Shown here one piece after another: positions 23,891 to 34,633 of a stretch of DNA of 64,000 bases. This DNA comes from Humulus lupulus. Lineage: Eukaryota; Streptophyta; Magnoliopsida; Rosales; Cannabaceae. The notes beneath the pieces were generated by a model. That model saw nothing but the letters and a program-made list of their open reading frames with translations. It ran no database searches and had not been told where the DNA came from. How positions within the stretch are numbered: the stretch's first letter is position 1; every line of letters begins with the position of its first letter. Location: contig NC_084794.1 in the NCBI RefSeq assembly GCF_963169125.1, positions 153,088,858 to 153,152,857 of the forward strand, written 5' to 3'. The position numbers were made by a program, and so were the translations under genes.

Positions 23891-25567
23891 CCCCTGTATC
23901 AGTGTCGACTTCCAGTGAATATATGGGTACATTCACTATTTTAGATGTATTTCCCAGGGACACCAACAATCTTTTGGGCTCAAGGGTTGTAACAACGCGA
24001 CCTACTCTTCGAGCGACTCATTTTGGTATTTGACAAGTATAGGTTTCTTACCGTCTACAAAGAAGATGATTTGAAGGAGTCGGTTTGTGCTATCCAAAAA
24101 TTACTTTTTAGCTACTTTTTTATTTGATTAACCAAAAATCAACTATAATTTGATTATAAATTAAATGAGTTACCGAAAACTATATATATGTTTTTATTGA
24201 AAAGTATCTTTTTAGCTACTTTTTTATTTGATTAACCGAAAATCAACTATAATTCGATTATAAATTAAATGAGTTACCAAAAACTATATATATATATATA
24301 TATGTTTTTATTCAAAAATAACTTTTAGTTAATTTTTCCATTTGGTTAACAAAAAATGAACTATAATTCAAATGTAACTTGTATAAGTTACCGTTATACT
24401 TATAACTCGCATAAAATAATTAAAGAGGGAAACAACACATTTGAGAATAGAAGTCCAACTCAAAGAAGAGTGGCTGGGGTAATGTAAGAGATAGTGCTTG
24501 TGATGCGCTTCAGAGAATAATAAGGAGGTGCTCAAAAATGGATAATGTTCCACGACATAGCTCATTCATCAAAGATGATCCCGAGTAGGTAAAATGCCTA
24601 GCCTTTAAAAGAATGCTTAAGAAACAAACACCGGGAGCTCGAGCAAGAACAATTTAGCTAGCTGGAAGTAGAATTCAAATCCCCACTAATTAGTATTTAT
24701 TAGTTCATTTTATGCTAATTAGTAAAACCTATAAAATAAGAAATTGTTATTTAAGATATTTAATTTTACTGAATTTGAGTGTTTAAATTGTAACAAATCT
24801 AGTAACTAACCTCCTTGATGATAAGGAAACCTAATAGATTGGCCACCCTATAAAGAAGATGGTTATGGGGAAAAATATATGCCAATTTCAAGTACGCTAA
24901 AATGCTACCAAAATTGCACTCGCGGGAAATTAAAAACACACACACATTAGTGGACATATGCTAGCTTTTCTAGATCAAACAACTATAATCTTAGTGTCTC
25001 TTTCCTTCTCATATTTAATTCTCCATAAATCATAAATAACTTTTTCTATAATTTTAGTTGACGAAATGATGAGTCAATAGTTAGGAAAACGTGTATTTTT
25101 ATTTTACAATTAAAAGCTACCTTATAGTATCCTAAACAACCTTAAAAGATATTTTAGAGACCCATCGAAGTAACTTTTTTAAAAGAGGGTGTTTAGGATA
25201 CTGTTTGATAATTTTTAAATGAAACAAAATAAAACTCCTATATATTTATATATGTAACTCATTAGGTTGGTCAGTTGCTATAAAATTATGTTATAACCAG
25301 AAATTAAGTTATGTTTTTAAAAGGTGATCAATCAGTATCTTAAATTATTTTTAAGGCAACCAAAATGAAACCCATTTTTTTTTTCATTTTAACTATTTTG
25401 CCACCAAAACTAATGCTGTAAAAGGTAACCAATAAATATCTTAAATAGTTATAAAAGCAACCAAAAGGCAACCTCAGTATTTTTGTAATTATTTTTCAAA
25501 AACATCAATATTTCTATAATTATTATTTTAATCCATCATTTTTAGTATTATTTTTAGGGTTAGTAGG
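23891..25567. other. AT-rich spacer with tandem repeats, no gene
   Basis: I see no gene here. The supported structures are the 104-bp tandem repeat at 24093-24385 and a direct repeat of about 50 bp. Both copies of that repeat read TAAAAGGTxAxCAATxAxTATCTTAAAT (near 25319 and 25420). Confidence 0.5.
24093..24385. repeat. Tandem repeat, about 104-bp unit, three copies
   Basis: The unit contains TTAGCTACTTTTTTATTTGA, a TCAACTATAAT block, GAGTTACC and an AT microsatellite. Copies begin near 24107, 24211 and 24323. The first two are nearly identical with a 104-bp period. The third is diverged, and the AT run before it is expanded. Confidence 0.7.
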
Positions 25568-26201
25568 TGTTGGTTTTTGCAGTGGAAGTGTGACATATTA
25601 TATCAACAAAAATATAAAAATAAATAATAATTTATTTATTTATTCATGAGATGAATCTCACTCTAGCAAACATAAGTAGAATAGGACCATCTCATGCACA
25701 TGTATCGATTGAAAATAAAAGAACGTCATGAATATAGAAAACACCTCAATAGTGCTTGAGATGAATAATCACTTTTCTGTGCTTTCTTTGACAGAGATTG
25801 TTTCCTAATCACTGATCTTCAAAGATTTATCTTGCACTAACAAAAAGGATGTGTGGGCTCATTTTTTAATGGTAAATATGATGCGTACTTTTTGGTATCT
25901 CAACACATGAGAGTGTCTATGCTATTGTATGTTGTAAAAATCAAGTACACAAAGCTTGCTTTTGTTTGGCTTTGGCGAGAAAGAGAGAGAGAGAGAGAGA
26001 GAGTTTTCTATTTTTTGAAAAAAAAAATTTAGAACAACCATTAGCCCTAGCCTTCTCACTTAAGGATCAATTTATAGAATCCTTGTGAGTGAGGAAGAAA
26101 CTTAACTTAGCTACTCTTGGGTGGGCTTGCTCGTCCATCATAGTCCAAATGGATTGTGTATTAACTCTCTAATTATTAGAGGATGTAATCCATATAGTTG
26201 T

Positions 26202-27023
26202 TGTGACAGCCAGAATCCCGTGATCCGTAAAGGGAAAGACCAGGTAAGAGTTGTGTAATCCCATACCTCTTGGGGAATGTCAAGTGTGACAATTCTAAGA
26301 CTTTGTAGGTATGGGACTACACAGTTGAAGATGGCTTAAATGGATTAATGGGTACTACCTATATCAACAAGATGCATCTTCTTTTCTATAGCCCATCACT
26401 TGAGAACTCGAAAGTTAAGCGTGCTTGACTTGGAGTAATCTCAAGATGGGTGACCTCCTGGGAAGTTTTCCCAGGAAGCGTACGAGTGAGGACGACAAAG
26501 CACGCTGGAAAGACATGTGTTGGTTTTTAGGGCCAGTCGTCATTCCAGAAAGCAGCCATAGTGACATGGGGCGTTACAAATGGTATCAGAGTGTTGACCC
26601 GGCCAGAAGTGTGGCCGACGTAGACATCGGGCCCATAAGGAGGGGTGATTATGGCAGTCAGAATCCCATGATCCATAAGGGGAAAGACCGGGTGAAAGCT
26701 GTGCAATCCCACACCACCTGGGGAAGGTCAAGTGTGATGATTCTAAGACTGTATAGGTATGAGACTACACAGTTGAAGAGGGCTTAAATGGATTGATGGG
26801 TGCTACCTATATCAACAAGATGCATCTTCTTTTCAGTAGCCCATCACTTGAGAACTCCAAAGTTAAGCGTGCTTAACCTGGAGTAATCTCAAGATGGATG
26901 ACCTCCTGGGAAGTTTTCCCAGGAAGTGTGCGAGTGAGGACAAAGCACGCTGGAAAGAATCGTGTTGGTTTGTAGGGCTAGTCGTCATTCTAGAAAGCAG
27001 CCATAGTGATGTGGGGCTTTACA
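26202..27023 (+). mobile_element. Cassandra-1: TRIM retrotransposon with 5S rRNA-like LTRs
   Basis: This non-coding element of 822 bp has LTRs at 26202-26578 and 26650-27023 and the duplication GTTGT at 26197-26201 and 27024-27028. The 71-bp centre holds a tRNA-Met-type primer site (TGGTATCAGAG, 26581-26591) and a purine tract AAGGAGGGGTGA. Each LTR contains a stretch like plant 5S rRNA: CCCATCA, then AAGTTAAGCGTGCTTG (box A region, 26412-26427), then GATGGGTGACCTCCTGGGAA (IE and box C, 26445-26464). That combination is diagnostic of Cassandra TRIMs, whose LTRs are known to carry a Pol III-competent 5S domain. It encodes nothing; the open frame across it is incidental. Confidence 0.92.
26412..26466 (+). 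promoter_or_regulatory. 5S rRNA-type internal promoter in the Cassandra-1 5' LTR
   Basis: Box A-like AAGTTAAGCGTGCTTG and IE/box C-like GATGGGTGACCTCCTGGGAA are at near-native spacing. The 3' LTR copy (about 26860-26914) reads GATGGATGACC, with a G to A change in the intermediate element. Whether it is still transcribed by Pol III cannot be told from the sequence. Confidence 0.7.
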
Positions 27024-27750
27024 GTTGTTCATTGATATAATCATTGCGTGAGGTATGACCCTCCACTAATTATTCTTAATTAGAGCTAAGTTAATGTATG
27101 TTAACCTTTCTAATTATATATTCATCAATCAGTGCCCTTAATACTCTAATGATCATTTCAATAACTCATTTATAGATAATAATTATGTTCTCAACAAAAA
27201 TTGAGCAATCTATGTTTAAGTACTGCTATCAATACTAAAATGAATAATTAATCTACTTTGAATCAAGGAAGGAGTAGATTCCATATCTGTGAAGTATGTT
27301 CCCAGCTACCTGCATTCCCATAACTCCAAGATATTAGGAATTGGGTTTATGTTTCTTTCATAAACTGTACCCGATAAGTCAAAAGTCATAGGACTACAAA
27401 TAGGAGTATATTACTTACTTCAGGATTAAAGTAAAGTCTCAAATGACCATCGAGTGATGAATAATGAACTTCTATATTTTAACGGACATTATTAAAAGTA
27501 ATTTCTTTCATCGAGTCCATGTCCTATACAATCTATATCATATATGACGCCCCTATCTCCATGTGTCAAATACACGTATAGATTGTCATGTCCAATACAG
27601 AAGATAGGTCGTGCACATAAGCTTAATTAAATTAAAGCTCCCACTTATATTAACGATATTACAAACGATCTTATGTTATTATCTTGAATTAAATCCTCTT
27701 ATACATGCATTTATATATATATACTTAATTCAAGATTATATGTAATAACA

Positions 27751-28689
27751 CACTACTAGAAAAATGGCTTTTAACTTTGGTTTTTTTTTTTGTATAATAT
27801 CCCTTGAAATAACACAAAACTGAAGTTAAAGCTATTACATGGCTTTTTAACTTTGGTTTAAGTTTCTCACTGCAAGGAAAATAAGTTCAAAGAACAAAAG
27901 ACAGGGGTCGCGTATGGTTAAGTGAAATTGAGACTTTTAACTTCGGTTATTACCAAATAATCGAAGTTAAAAGTATCATTTAACTTCAATTATTTGGTAA
28001 TAACCGAAGTTAAAAGTTCCTCATTCCACTTAACCAAACACAACCCTTGGCTACTTTTAACTTCGGTTATTTGGTAATAACCGAAGTTATAAGTCTTCAA
28101 TATTACCCTAACCCTTGACACTTTAGGCCACTTCTCCACAAACACAATAGAGATAAAGTACAGAACCTCTATTTTCATTATATGGGAAACGAGGGTTTTT
28201 GCCATTTTCCACTATTTTTCTTCTTTTTCATAATTGTCTTCCATTTTTCTTGTTAAAAAACTAAAGTAGATCATAGAAACTACTATATTTTTGGTTTTGA
28301 GAGGAAAAAAAAGGAGTTTGCTCGTGAATTTAAGAGAGGGTTAGCCATTAGTTTATTTGCTGCATTTTGATAAGTTTTTGAGAATTCAAAGGTGTCCTTG
28401 AACTTCAAAATAGGTATGGATCAACAAATTTTTTGTTTGTATGATTTTTATTTTTTATATTATTCTGAATTTATTTGTTATTTTTTTGATATATAATGTG
28501 TTGATTAACTATAGGTTTTGAGGGATTCTAATCTTGATTTAGAGGTGATTTTGAGCATTGACAGTTATTTTTTATCTTCAAAATAGGTATAAGTCTCTAA
28601 ATCCATGCTTGTATGTAAAAAAAAAAATTATTTTTTTTCTATTTTTTTTCATATTTTTTAATTTTTTTATTTGATTTGTATAGATTTGT
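27751..28689 (+). mobile_element. CACTA-B, 5' terminal part
   Basis: It starts with the CACTA-type terminus CACTACTAGAAAAATGGC, preceded by ACA, the probable 3-bp duplication. A subterminal zone rich in TTTTAACTTCGGTT and its complement follows, including a long hairpin at 27913-28041. The rest is non-coding leader with two similar CTTCAAAATAGGTAT blocks (28400, 28577). I see no 3' CACTA terminus in the window. The flanks of CACTA-A and Tat-2, and 63049 onward, are probably the same element, cut open by insertions and continuing past the window. Confidence 0.7.
27913..28041. repeat. Subterminal hairpin of CACTA-B
   Basis: The arms at 27913-27961 and 27990-28041 are inverted and about 50 bp long. 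Each contains GGTTAAGTG and TTTTAACTTCGGTTATTACC or its complement. A third palindrome of the same motif sits at 28054-28092. Repeated subterminal motifs are where CACTA transposase accessory proteins are known to bind. Confidence 0.7.
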
Positions 28690-29508
28690 TATAACGCCCC
28701 ACGTCACTATGGTTCTTCCTGGAATGATGACTGGCCCTGCAAACCAACACAACTCTTTCTAGCGTGCTTTGTCCTCACTCGCACGCTTGCTGGGAAAACT
28801 TCCTAGGAGGTCACCCATCATAAGACTACTCCAGGTTAAGCACGCTTAACTTTGGAGTTCTCAAGTGATGGGCTACCGAAAAGAAGATGCATCTTGTTAG
28901 CATAGGTAGTACCCATCAATCCAATTAACCCATCTTCAATTGTGTAGTTCCATACATACATAGTCTTAGAATCATCACACTTGACCCTCCCCAGTCGATG
29001 TGGGATTGCACAACTTTTTACCCAGTCTTTCCCCCTGCGGATCATTGGATTCTGACTATCAAAATCACCCCCCTTAAGGGTACGACATCCCCGTCGACCA
29101 CATTTCCAGCTGGGTCAAGGCTTTGATACCAGTTGTAATGCCCCAAGTCACTATGGCTGCTTCTTAGAATGAAGACTGACCCTGCAAACTAACACAAGTC
29201 TTTCCAGCGTGCTTTGTCCTCACTTGCATGCTTTCTGGGAAAAATTCACAAGAGGTCACCCATCATGAGACTACTCCAGGTCAAGCACTCTTAACTTTGG
29301 AGTTCTCAAGTGATGGGCTACCAAAAAGAAGATTCATCTTATTGGCATAGGTAGTACCCATCAATCCATCTAGGCCCTCTTCAACTGTGTAGTCCCATAC
29401 CTACACAGTCTTAGAATCATCACGCTTGACCTTCCCCCGGCGATGTGGGATTGCATAGATTTTTACCCGGTCTTTCCCCGTGCGGATCATGGGATTCTGA
29501 CTGTCACA
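28690..29508 (-). mobile_element. Cassandra-2: TRIM retrotransposon, opposite orientation
   Basis: A second Cassandra of 819 bp, flanked by TTTGT at 28685-28689 and 29509-29513. In plus-strand order its LTRs are 28690-29063 and 29134-29508. The primer site, read on the minus strand, is TGGTATCAAAG (around 29122-29132). The 5S-like domain is present in both LTRs as the complement (AGGTCACCCATCAT, AAGCACGCTTAACTTTGG). The terminal TG has decayed to TA at the left end. It codes for nothing. Confidence 0.9.
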
Positions 29509-29516
29509 TTTGTATA

Positions 29517-29720
29517 CACTACCACAAAAAAGGTCAATTTTGTCAGTCAAACGCATCAATCAACGCAGTTGGCTAACGCTGTTGACCAAGAATTAGAATT
29601 TGTGTCAGTACGTATACTAATGGCGTTAAACGGCAGGGTTTGCGTCAGTGCCACCGTGACGCTGTTAACGGGCCAATTGTGTCAGTGGCCCACTGACACA
29701 ATTGGCCAGTTAACATCCTT
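29517..29720. repeat. CACTA-A left subterminal repeats with a perfect palindrome
   Basis: Short motifs GTCAGT, TTGCGTCAG and GCTGTTAAC recur in both directions. At 29671-29707 there is a perfect inverted repeat, two 18-bp arms (GGCCAATTGTGTCAGTGG and its complement) around one base. These are likely transposase-binding sites, by analogy with characterised CACTA elements. Confidence 0.7.
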
Positions 29721-31193
29721 AAGCCTCTTCATCACCGAGAGCCCAACCATTGACCTAAAAGTTTTAGAAAAAAAACATATGCGATTTTGAAGAAAAACCA
29801 GCGGCGCCTCACTGAGTTTTCACACATTTTGGTCAGTTTTTTTTTTCTTTCAATTTTAATGTAAAAATGATGATATATATATGTTGATGAACCTTATCAT
29901 AGTTTTTTTTTTTTGTATAGATTTTGTATTTTTGAAGATATTTGTTTGAAAACCCATAAACTTTCTTAGTTCTTTTGGGTTTTCTACTTTAAGAACCCAC
30001 ATTGCTCAATTACTACAACTAAGTGTAATTTTATTAATTTTTATGATTTAAATTTAATTTTTGTGAAATTTTTTTTATGAATTGGCTATATTTCGGATTT
30101 TTTAATTTTTCGATAGTTTTATATTAATGAATATGTAATTGTTTTAGGTTTAAACTTTGCATTTTAATATTTTATTTTTTAGAATTTTTTTATTATAATT
30201 TTTTTTATTTTTTGTTAACTTTTTCAATTTTTTTTAAATATAATTTAATTTCAAATTTAATTATGTAAATGTGTATATATATTGATGTATATATTTAGTA
30301 CAAGTTCCACTTTATTAAATATTCAGTTTGAATATTTTGAGTAAAATTTTCTTTATATTTTGTTAACTTTTTAAATTTTGAGTTTAATTGTTTAAATATG
30401 TATATATATTAAATTGTTCATTTTCTTTAAGTTATATTTTATTATTGATTTAGTTAGGATATTTACAATAGATTTTTCTTTATGCTTTATTAACTTTTTC
30501 AAAAAAAAAAAAAAATTTATGGTTTAAGTATTTAAATGGGTATATGTAACAAATTATTTGTTTTCTTTAAGCACTTTATTGTTTATTTAGTTAGAATATA
30601 GCTTTAATATATTTTTCTTTATATTTTGTCAACTTTTTTATTATTTTTTGTTTATTGTTATATTTGAGTAGGTATTTTGTTGACAACTTTGTGGTGAGAT
30701 CAAGCTTGGAGGATTTTATATTAGATGTAATATTTTAAACCTTAATGTATAATTAAGATATTGAACTTAATGGAATGTAGGAATTATAAAATAGTGGAGA
30801 TAGGTTCTTGGACTGTGTGATGCGGTGATATAAGGTTGTAATTATGCATTTGATTGATTAATTGGTTTGTTGTGTTTATGTGATGAATATATGTTCATTT
30901 AAATTTTGGGAAATGTGATAGAAATAGGGGAAATGCTGCCCAATTTTTTTTAGATTTAGTAATATGAGAATTATGCATGTTTGATTGATTTGTTGAATAC
31001 TTTTGTGTATATATATCATGTGTTGTATACATGCACGTTTTAAATTTGGGAAATGTGATAGAAATAGGGGAATTGCTGCCCAATTTTTTTTGGACATATT
31101 ATTTCCTTTATTTACTTGTCAATTAGGTAATCCATGAACCTAATTGTTAATGTTTGTTGCTTTTTTTGTTTGTTTTTTGTGTGAAGTTTGACA
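29721..31193 (+). other. CACTA-A leader with an internal direct repeat
   Basis: This is AT- and T-rich non-coding sequence between the left subterminal repeats and the transposase ATG. A block reading GGGAAATGTGATAGAAATAG, then GGGAA(A/T)TGCTGCCCAATTT, occurs twice, 140 bp apart (near 30908 and 31048). A related GGGGAAATGCTGCTAATTTT is found at 63649, in sequence attributed to CACTA-B. Otherwise I see nothing. Confidence 0.55.
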
Positions 31194-34100
31194 ATGGATA
31201 GAGATTGGATGTCAGTAGATAGGTTATCTGTGAAATATAGGAATGAAGTTGAGTTTTTCTTGCAATTTTGTGCAAGAAATACTCAATCTCCTAATAGTAT
31301 TCATTGTCCTTGTGTTAATTGTGGTGACGCTGTCAGGATGACAATTTTTAAAATAAAATATCACTTATTTAGGAATGGAATAGACAAAAGTTATAAAGTG
31401 TGGTTTTTTCATGGAGAAAGAATGAAAGTCACTGATGAAGGACCATCTAAGAATAATAAGTATTTTGATGTGGATTATGAAGTTGATGATTATGCAGAAA
31501 TGATTGATGATGCACAATATGAATCACATGTGGATCCAATGAAATTTCAGTCAATCTTAGAAGATGCTGAGAACCTCATTTTTCCTAATTCTACAAGGTT
31601 TACTAAATTATCAGCACTGCTTAGGTTGTATAACTTAATAGCCAAACATGGGTGGAGTGATAAGGGAATGACAGAGTTGTTAGCATTTTTAGGAGAATTA
31701 TTACCAGAAGGTAATGAAATTACGTCTTCATTTTATGAAGCAAAGAAGACATTGCATTTGTTAGGCATGCAACATGAAAAAAATACATGTTTGTCCTAAC
31801 GATTTCATCTTATACCGAAAGAGATTTGTTGATGTCATTGCATGCCCGACATGTGGCGAGTCTAGATGGCAAAAGAAAAAAAATTCATATACAGTTAAAA
31901 AAGGTGTCCCTGCAAAGGTTTAAGGTATCTACCATTGGTACCTCATTTGGTTTGGTTGTACCGAAATGATGATCATATTAAAAATTTAATTTGGCATGCC
32001 AAAGATAGAGTAAAGGATGGTAAGCTAAGACATCCAGCTGACTCGCCAGCTTGGAAAACAATAGATGTTAAATGGCCTAAATTTAGCAATAAACGGAGGA
32101 ATATTCGTTTAGGTCTTTCTGCTGACGGAATTAATCCACACACTTCCCTTAGTAGTAAATATAGTTGTTGGCTTGTAATGCTAGTGATCTACAATCTACC
32201 GCCATGGTTGTGTATGAAGAGGAAGTTTACCATGTTGACCATATTGAAATATGGTCCTAAACAACTTGGAAATGATATTGATGTATACCTAGCTCATTTA
32301 ATTGATGATTTGAGCACATTGTGGTATGAGGGGGTTAATGCTTACGGTGCTTATAGGAAAGAAAATTTTAATCTTAAAGCATTGTTGTTGTCGACCATTA
32401 ATGATTTTCTAGCCTTAGGTAATCTATCTGGATTTAGTGTGAAAGGGTACAAGGCATGTCCCATTTGTGAAGAGGGGCCTCATTTCGAATATTTAAAACA
32501 TTCTAAAAAGATTTGTTATATGGGACAACGAAATTTTTTATCCGAAGAACATAAATTTTGAAGTTGGACAGATGCCTTCAATGGTACACTGAATTTGGAA
32601 AGGCTCCACCACCTTTACTTGGAGGACAATTGTTAACAAAGTTGAAGAAAGTCCAATGCAAGTTCGGTAAGCCTAGAAATTATACAAATAAGAGAAAAAA
32701 ATGTTAGACGTGAAAAAAAAAAAGGAGGTTATAGATGGTGTGATAGGTTGTTGGAAGAAAAAATCTATTTTTTTTTAGCTTGAATACTGGGAGCATTTGG
32801 TTTTGCGGCATAACTTGGATGTGATACACATTGAGAAAAATGTGTCGGATAGCTTAATTAGTAAATTGATGAATATTCCTGGTCAGAGTAAGGATGGAAT
32901 TAAAGCTCGGTTGTATTTAAAAGTAATGGGTATACGCAGTAAGTTACAACCAAAGGTTGGTGAGAGACGAACCTATTTACCACCTACGTGTTATACCTTT
33001 ACTAAAGAAGAAAAGAAAAGTGCATGTCATTATTTGCAAATGTGAAAGTACCGAAAGGTTATTCTTCAAATATTTCTTCTCTGGTAGATATGAAAATTTT
33101 GAATTTAGTTCGAATGAAGTCTCATGACCATAATACACTACTTGAACATCTTCTACCGGTAGCTATACGTTTTGTGTTACGCAAAAAAGTTCGATATGCA
33201 ATTACCAAACTATGATTTTTCTTTAAATATATGTGTGAGTTGGAGCAATATTTTCCACCTTCATTTTTTGACATTATGGTTCATTTAATAGTTCATTTGG
33301 TGAGAGAGGTAAAATTGTGTGGACTAGTATACTTGAGATGGATGTACCCATTTGAACAGTATATGAAGGTTTTAAAATGTTATGTTAGCAATAGAAGTAG
33401 ACCTGAGAGTTGCATAGTTAAATCCTACATCGTTGAAGAAGTAATGAAGTTCTGCTCAGAATACTTATCAGGTGTTGCAAGCATTAGAATATGTTTTTCT
33501 AAAATTGAGTTTGAAATAAGTAAAGGCGGTAGAGGTGGTGTTTTTTCTGAAGTAAATAAATCTGATAGAGATGAAGCACATCGCCTAGTCTTACAAAATA
33601 TTGATGATGTTCAACCATACATCGAGTAAGTTCCTATACATATGCATGGTCAATCTTATTTTTCTTTTTCATTATATTGGCAATGAATGTAGTTTGTTGA
33701 TATAAATGATTTTTCTTGAAGAAAACATTTCAATTGGATCAAGACCACTTATCCTAATAAGTCTCGGAATAAAAAATGGGTGCAAGATGAACATTATCGA
33801 AATTTCAGTACTTGGTTCGAGAATGAGGTAAAATACTTGTGTTGTTTTGTTTGATTGTTTTTTATTTTAGCTTGTTTGAATTTAATATACTTTGTTTTAT
33901 TTTATTGTATTCTAGATTCTAAATAACACCACAAACAAAGTGTCAGAAACACTAAAATGGATAGCATGAGGTCCTTCAATGAGTGTAATTAAGTATCAAT
34001 GTTATTATATTCACAGTACTCAATTCAACACCATGGACCGTGATAATATTAGAAAGACACAAAATAGTGGTGTTACTATTATCGCCCAGACTTTTCTAAT

Positions 34101-34539
34101 ATCTAGTTCCAAAGATAAAAATCTCATATATTGTGATATGACATTTTATGGGGTGATCAAAGAAATTTGGGAACTAGATTTTGTGACTATTCTAATTCCT
34201 CTCTTCTTGTGTGATTGGGTTAAAAGTGATAACGGGGTCAAAACATATAATTTAGGATTCACACTAGTGGACTTAAACCGAATAGGACATAAATCTGATC
34301 GCTTTATAATGGCATCACAAGCCAAGCAAGTATTATGTGTGAGTGATCCAGTAGATGCTCGATGGTCAGTTGTCCTAACAAGTCAACTGAAAGATTATCT
34401 TATCAAAGAGTCTATGAGCGATGATATTATACTTGAACAAGAAACATTTACCATTGCTTCACCACCTATTGATGTCACCAATGTTAATGATGATGACTAT
34501 ATACGCGAGAATGGTGAAGGGTTGTGGGTAGATAATTAA
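31194..34539 (+). pseudogene. CACTA-A TNP2-type transposase pseudogene
   Basis: This would be the catalytic transposase. The ATG at 31194 starts a transposase-associated N-terminal domain (PF13963 type; MDRDWM, FLQFCARN, HCPCVNC, KYHLFRNGI). After a frame break near 31790-31935, the TNP2 core (PF02992 type) reads LGLSADGINPH, YNLPPWLCMKRKF and KACPICEEG. It stops at 32559-32561 with frameshifts to 32800, then DNLDVIHIEKNV-like text resumes. The DUF4218-like block lies at 33231-33629 (YFPPSFFDIMVHLIVHL). A DUF4216-like block at about 34020-34539 follows an intron-like gap (33630-33980). At least four frame lesions are present, so no full protein is expected. Confidence 0.9.
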
Positions 34540-34633
34540 AGGTATATATATTAATTTTGTGATTTTGTTTTTATGTATTTTGTGAGATTTATACCTGATA
34601 ATATTTTTGTTCACTTAATTGCATATTTATTGA

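Larger units (their letters stand above)
25568..27750 (-). mobile_element. Copia-type LTR (probably solo), interrupted by Cassandra-1
   Basis: Read on the minus strand it begins TGTTATTACATATAATC and ends CACTGCAAAAACCAACA, with TG...CA ends and an interior that resembles plant Ty1/copia LTRs. Without Cassandra it is about 1.36 kb. No primer site or polypurine tract adjoins either end. No target duplication pairs the two flanks (GTAGG and CACTA), which suggests that the insertion of CACTA-B at 27751 removed or displaced one flank. A (GA)n microsatellite lies at 25979-26002. Confidence 0.6.

Noticed and set aside
23886..24010. Possible host-gene exon on the minus strand next to the gypsy solo LTR
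   Set aside because: About 35 open codons read toward the LTR but match nothing I know and lack clear splice ends.
26389..26470. A true 5S rRNA gene
   Set aside because: Only the promoter half resembles 5S, and it lies inside paired LTRs with a primer site, so it is a Cassandra LTR.
26425..26787. 120-codon frame across Cassandra-1
   Set aside because: It spans an LTR, the primer site and the next LTR of a non-coding TRIM; the text derives from 5S-like DNA.
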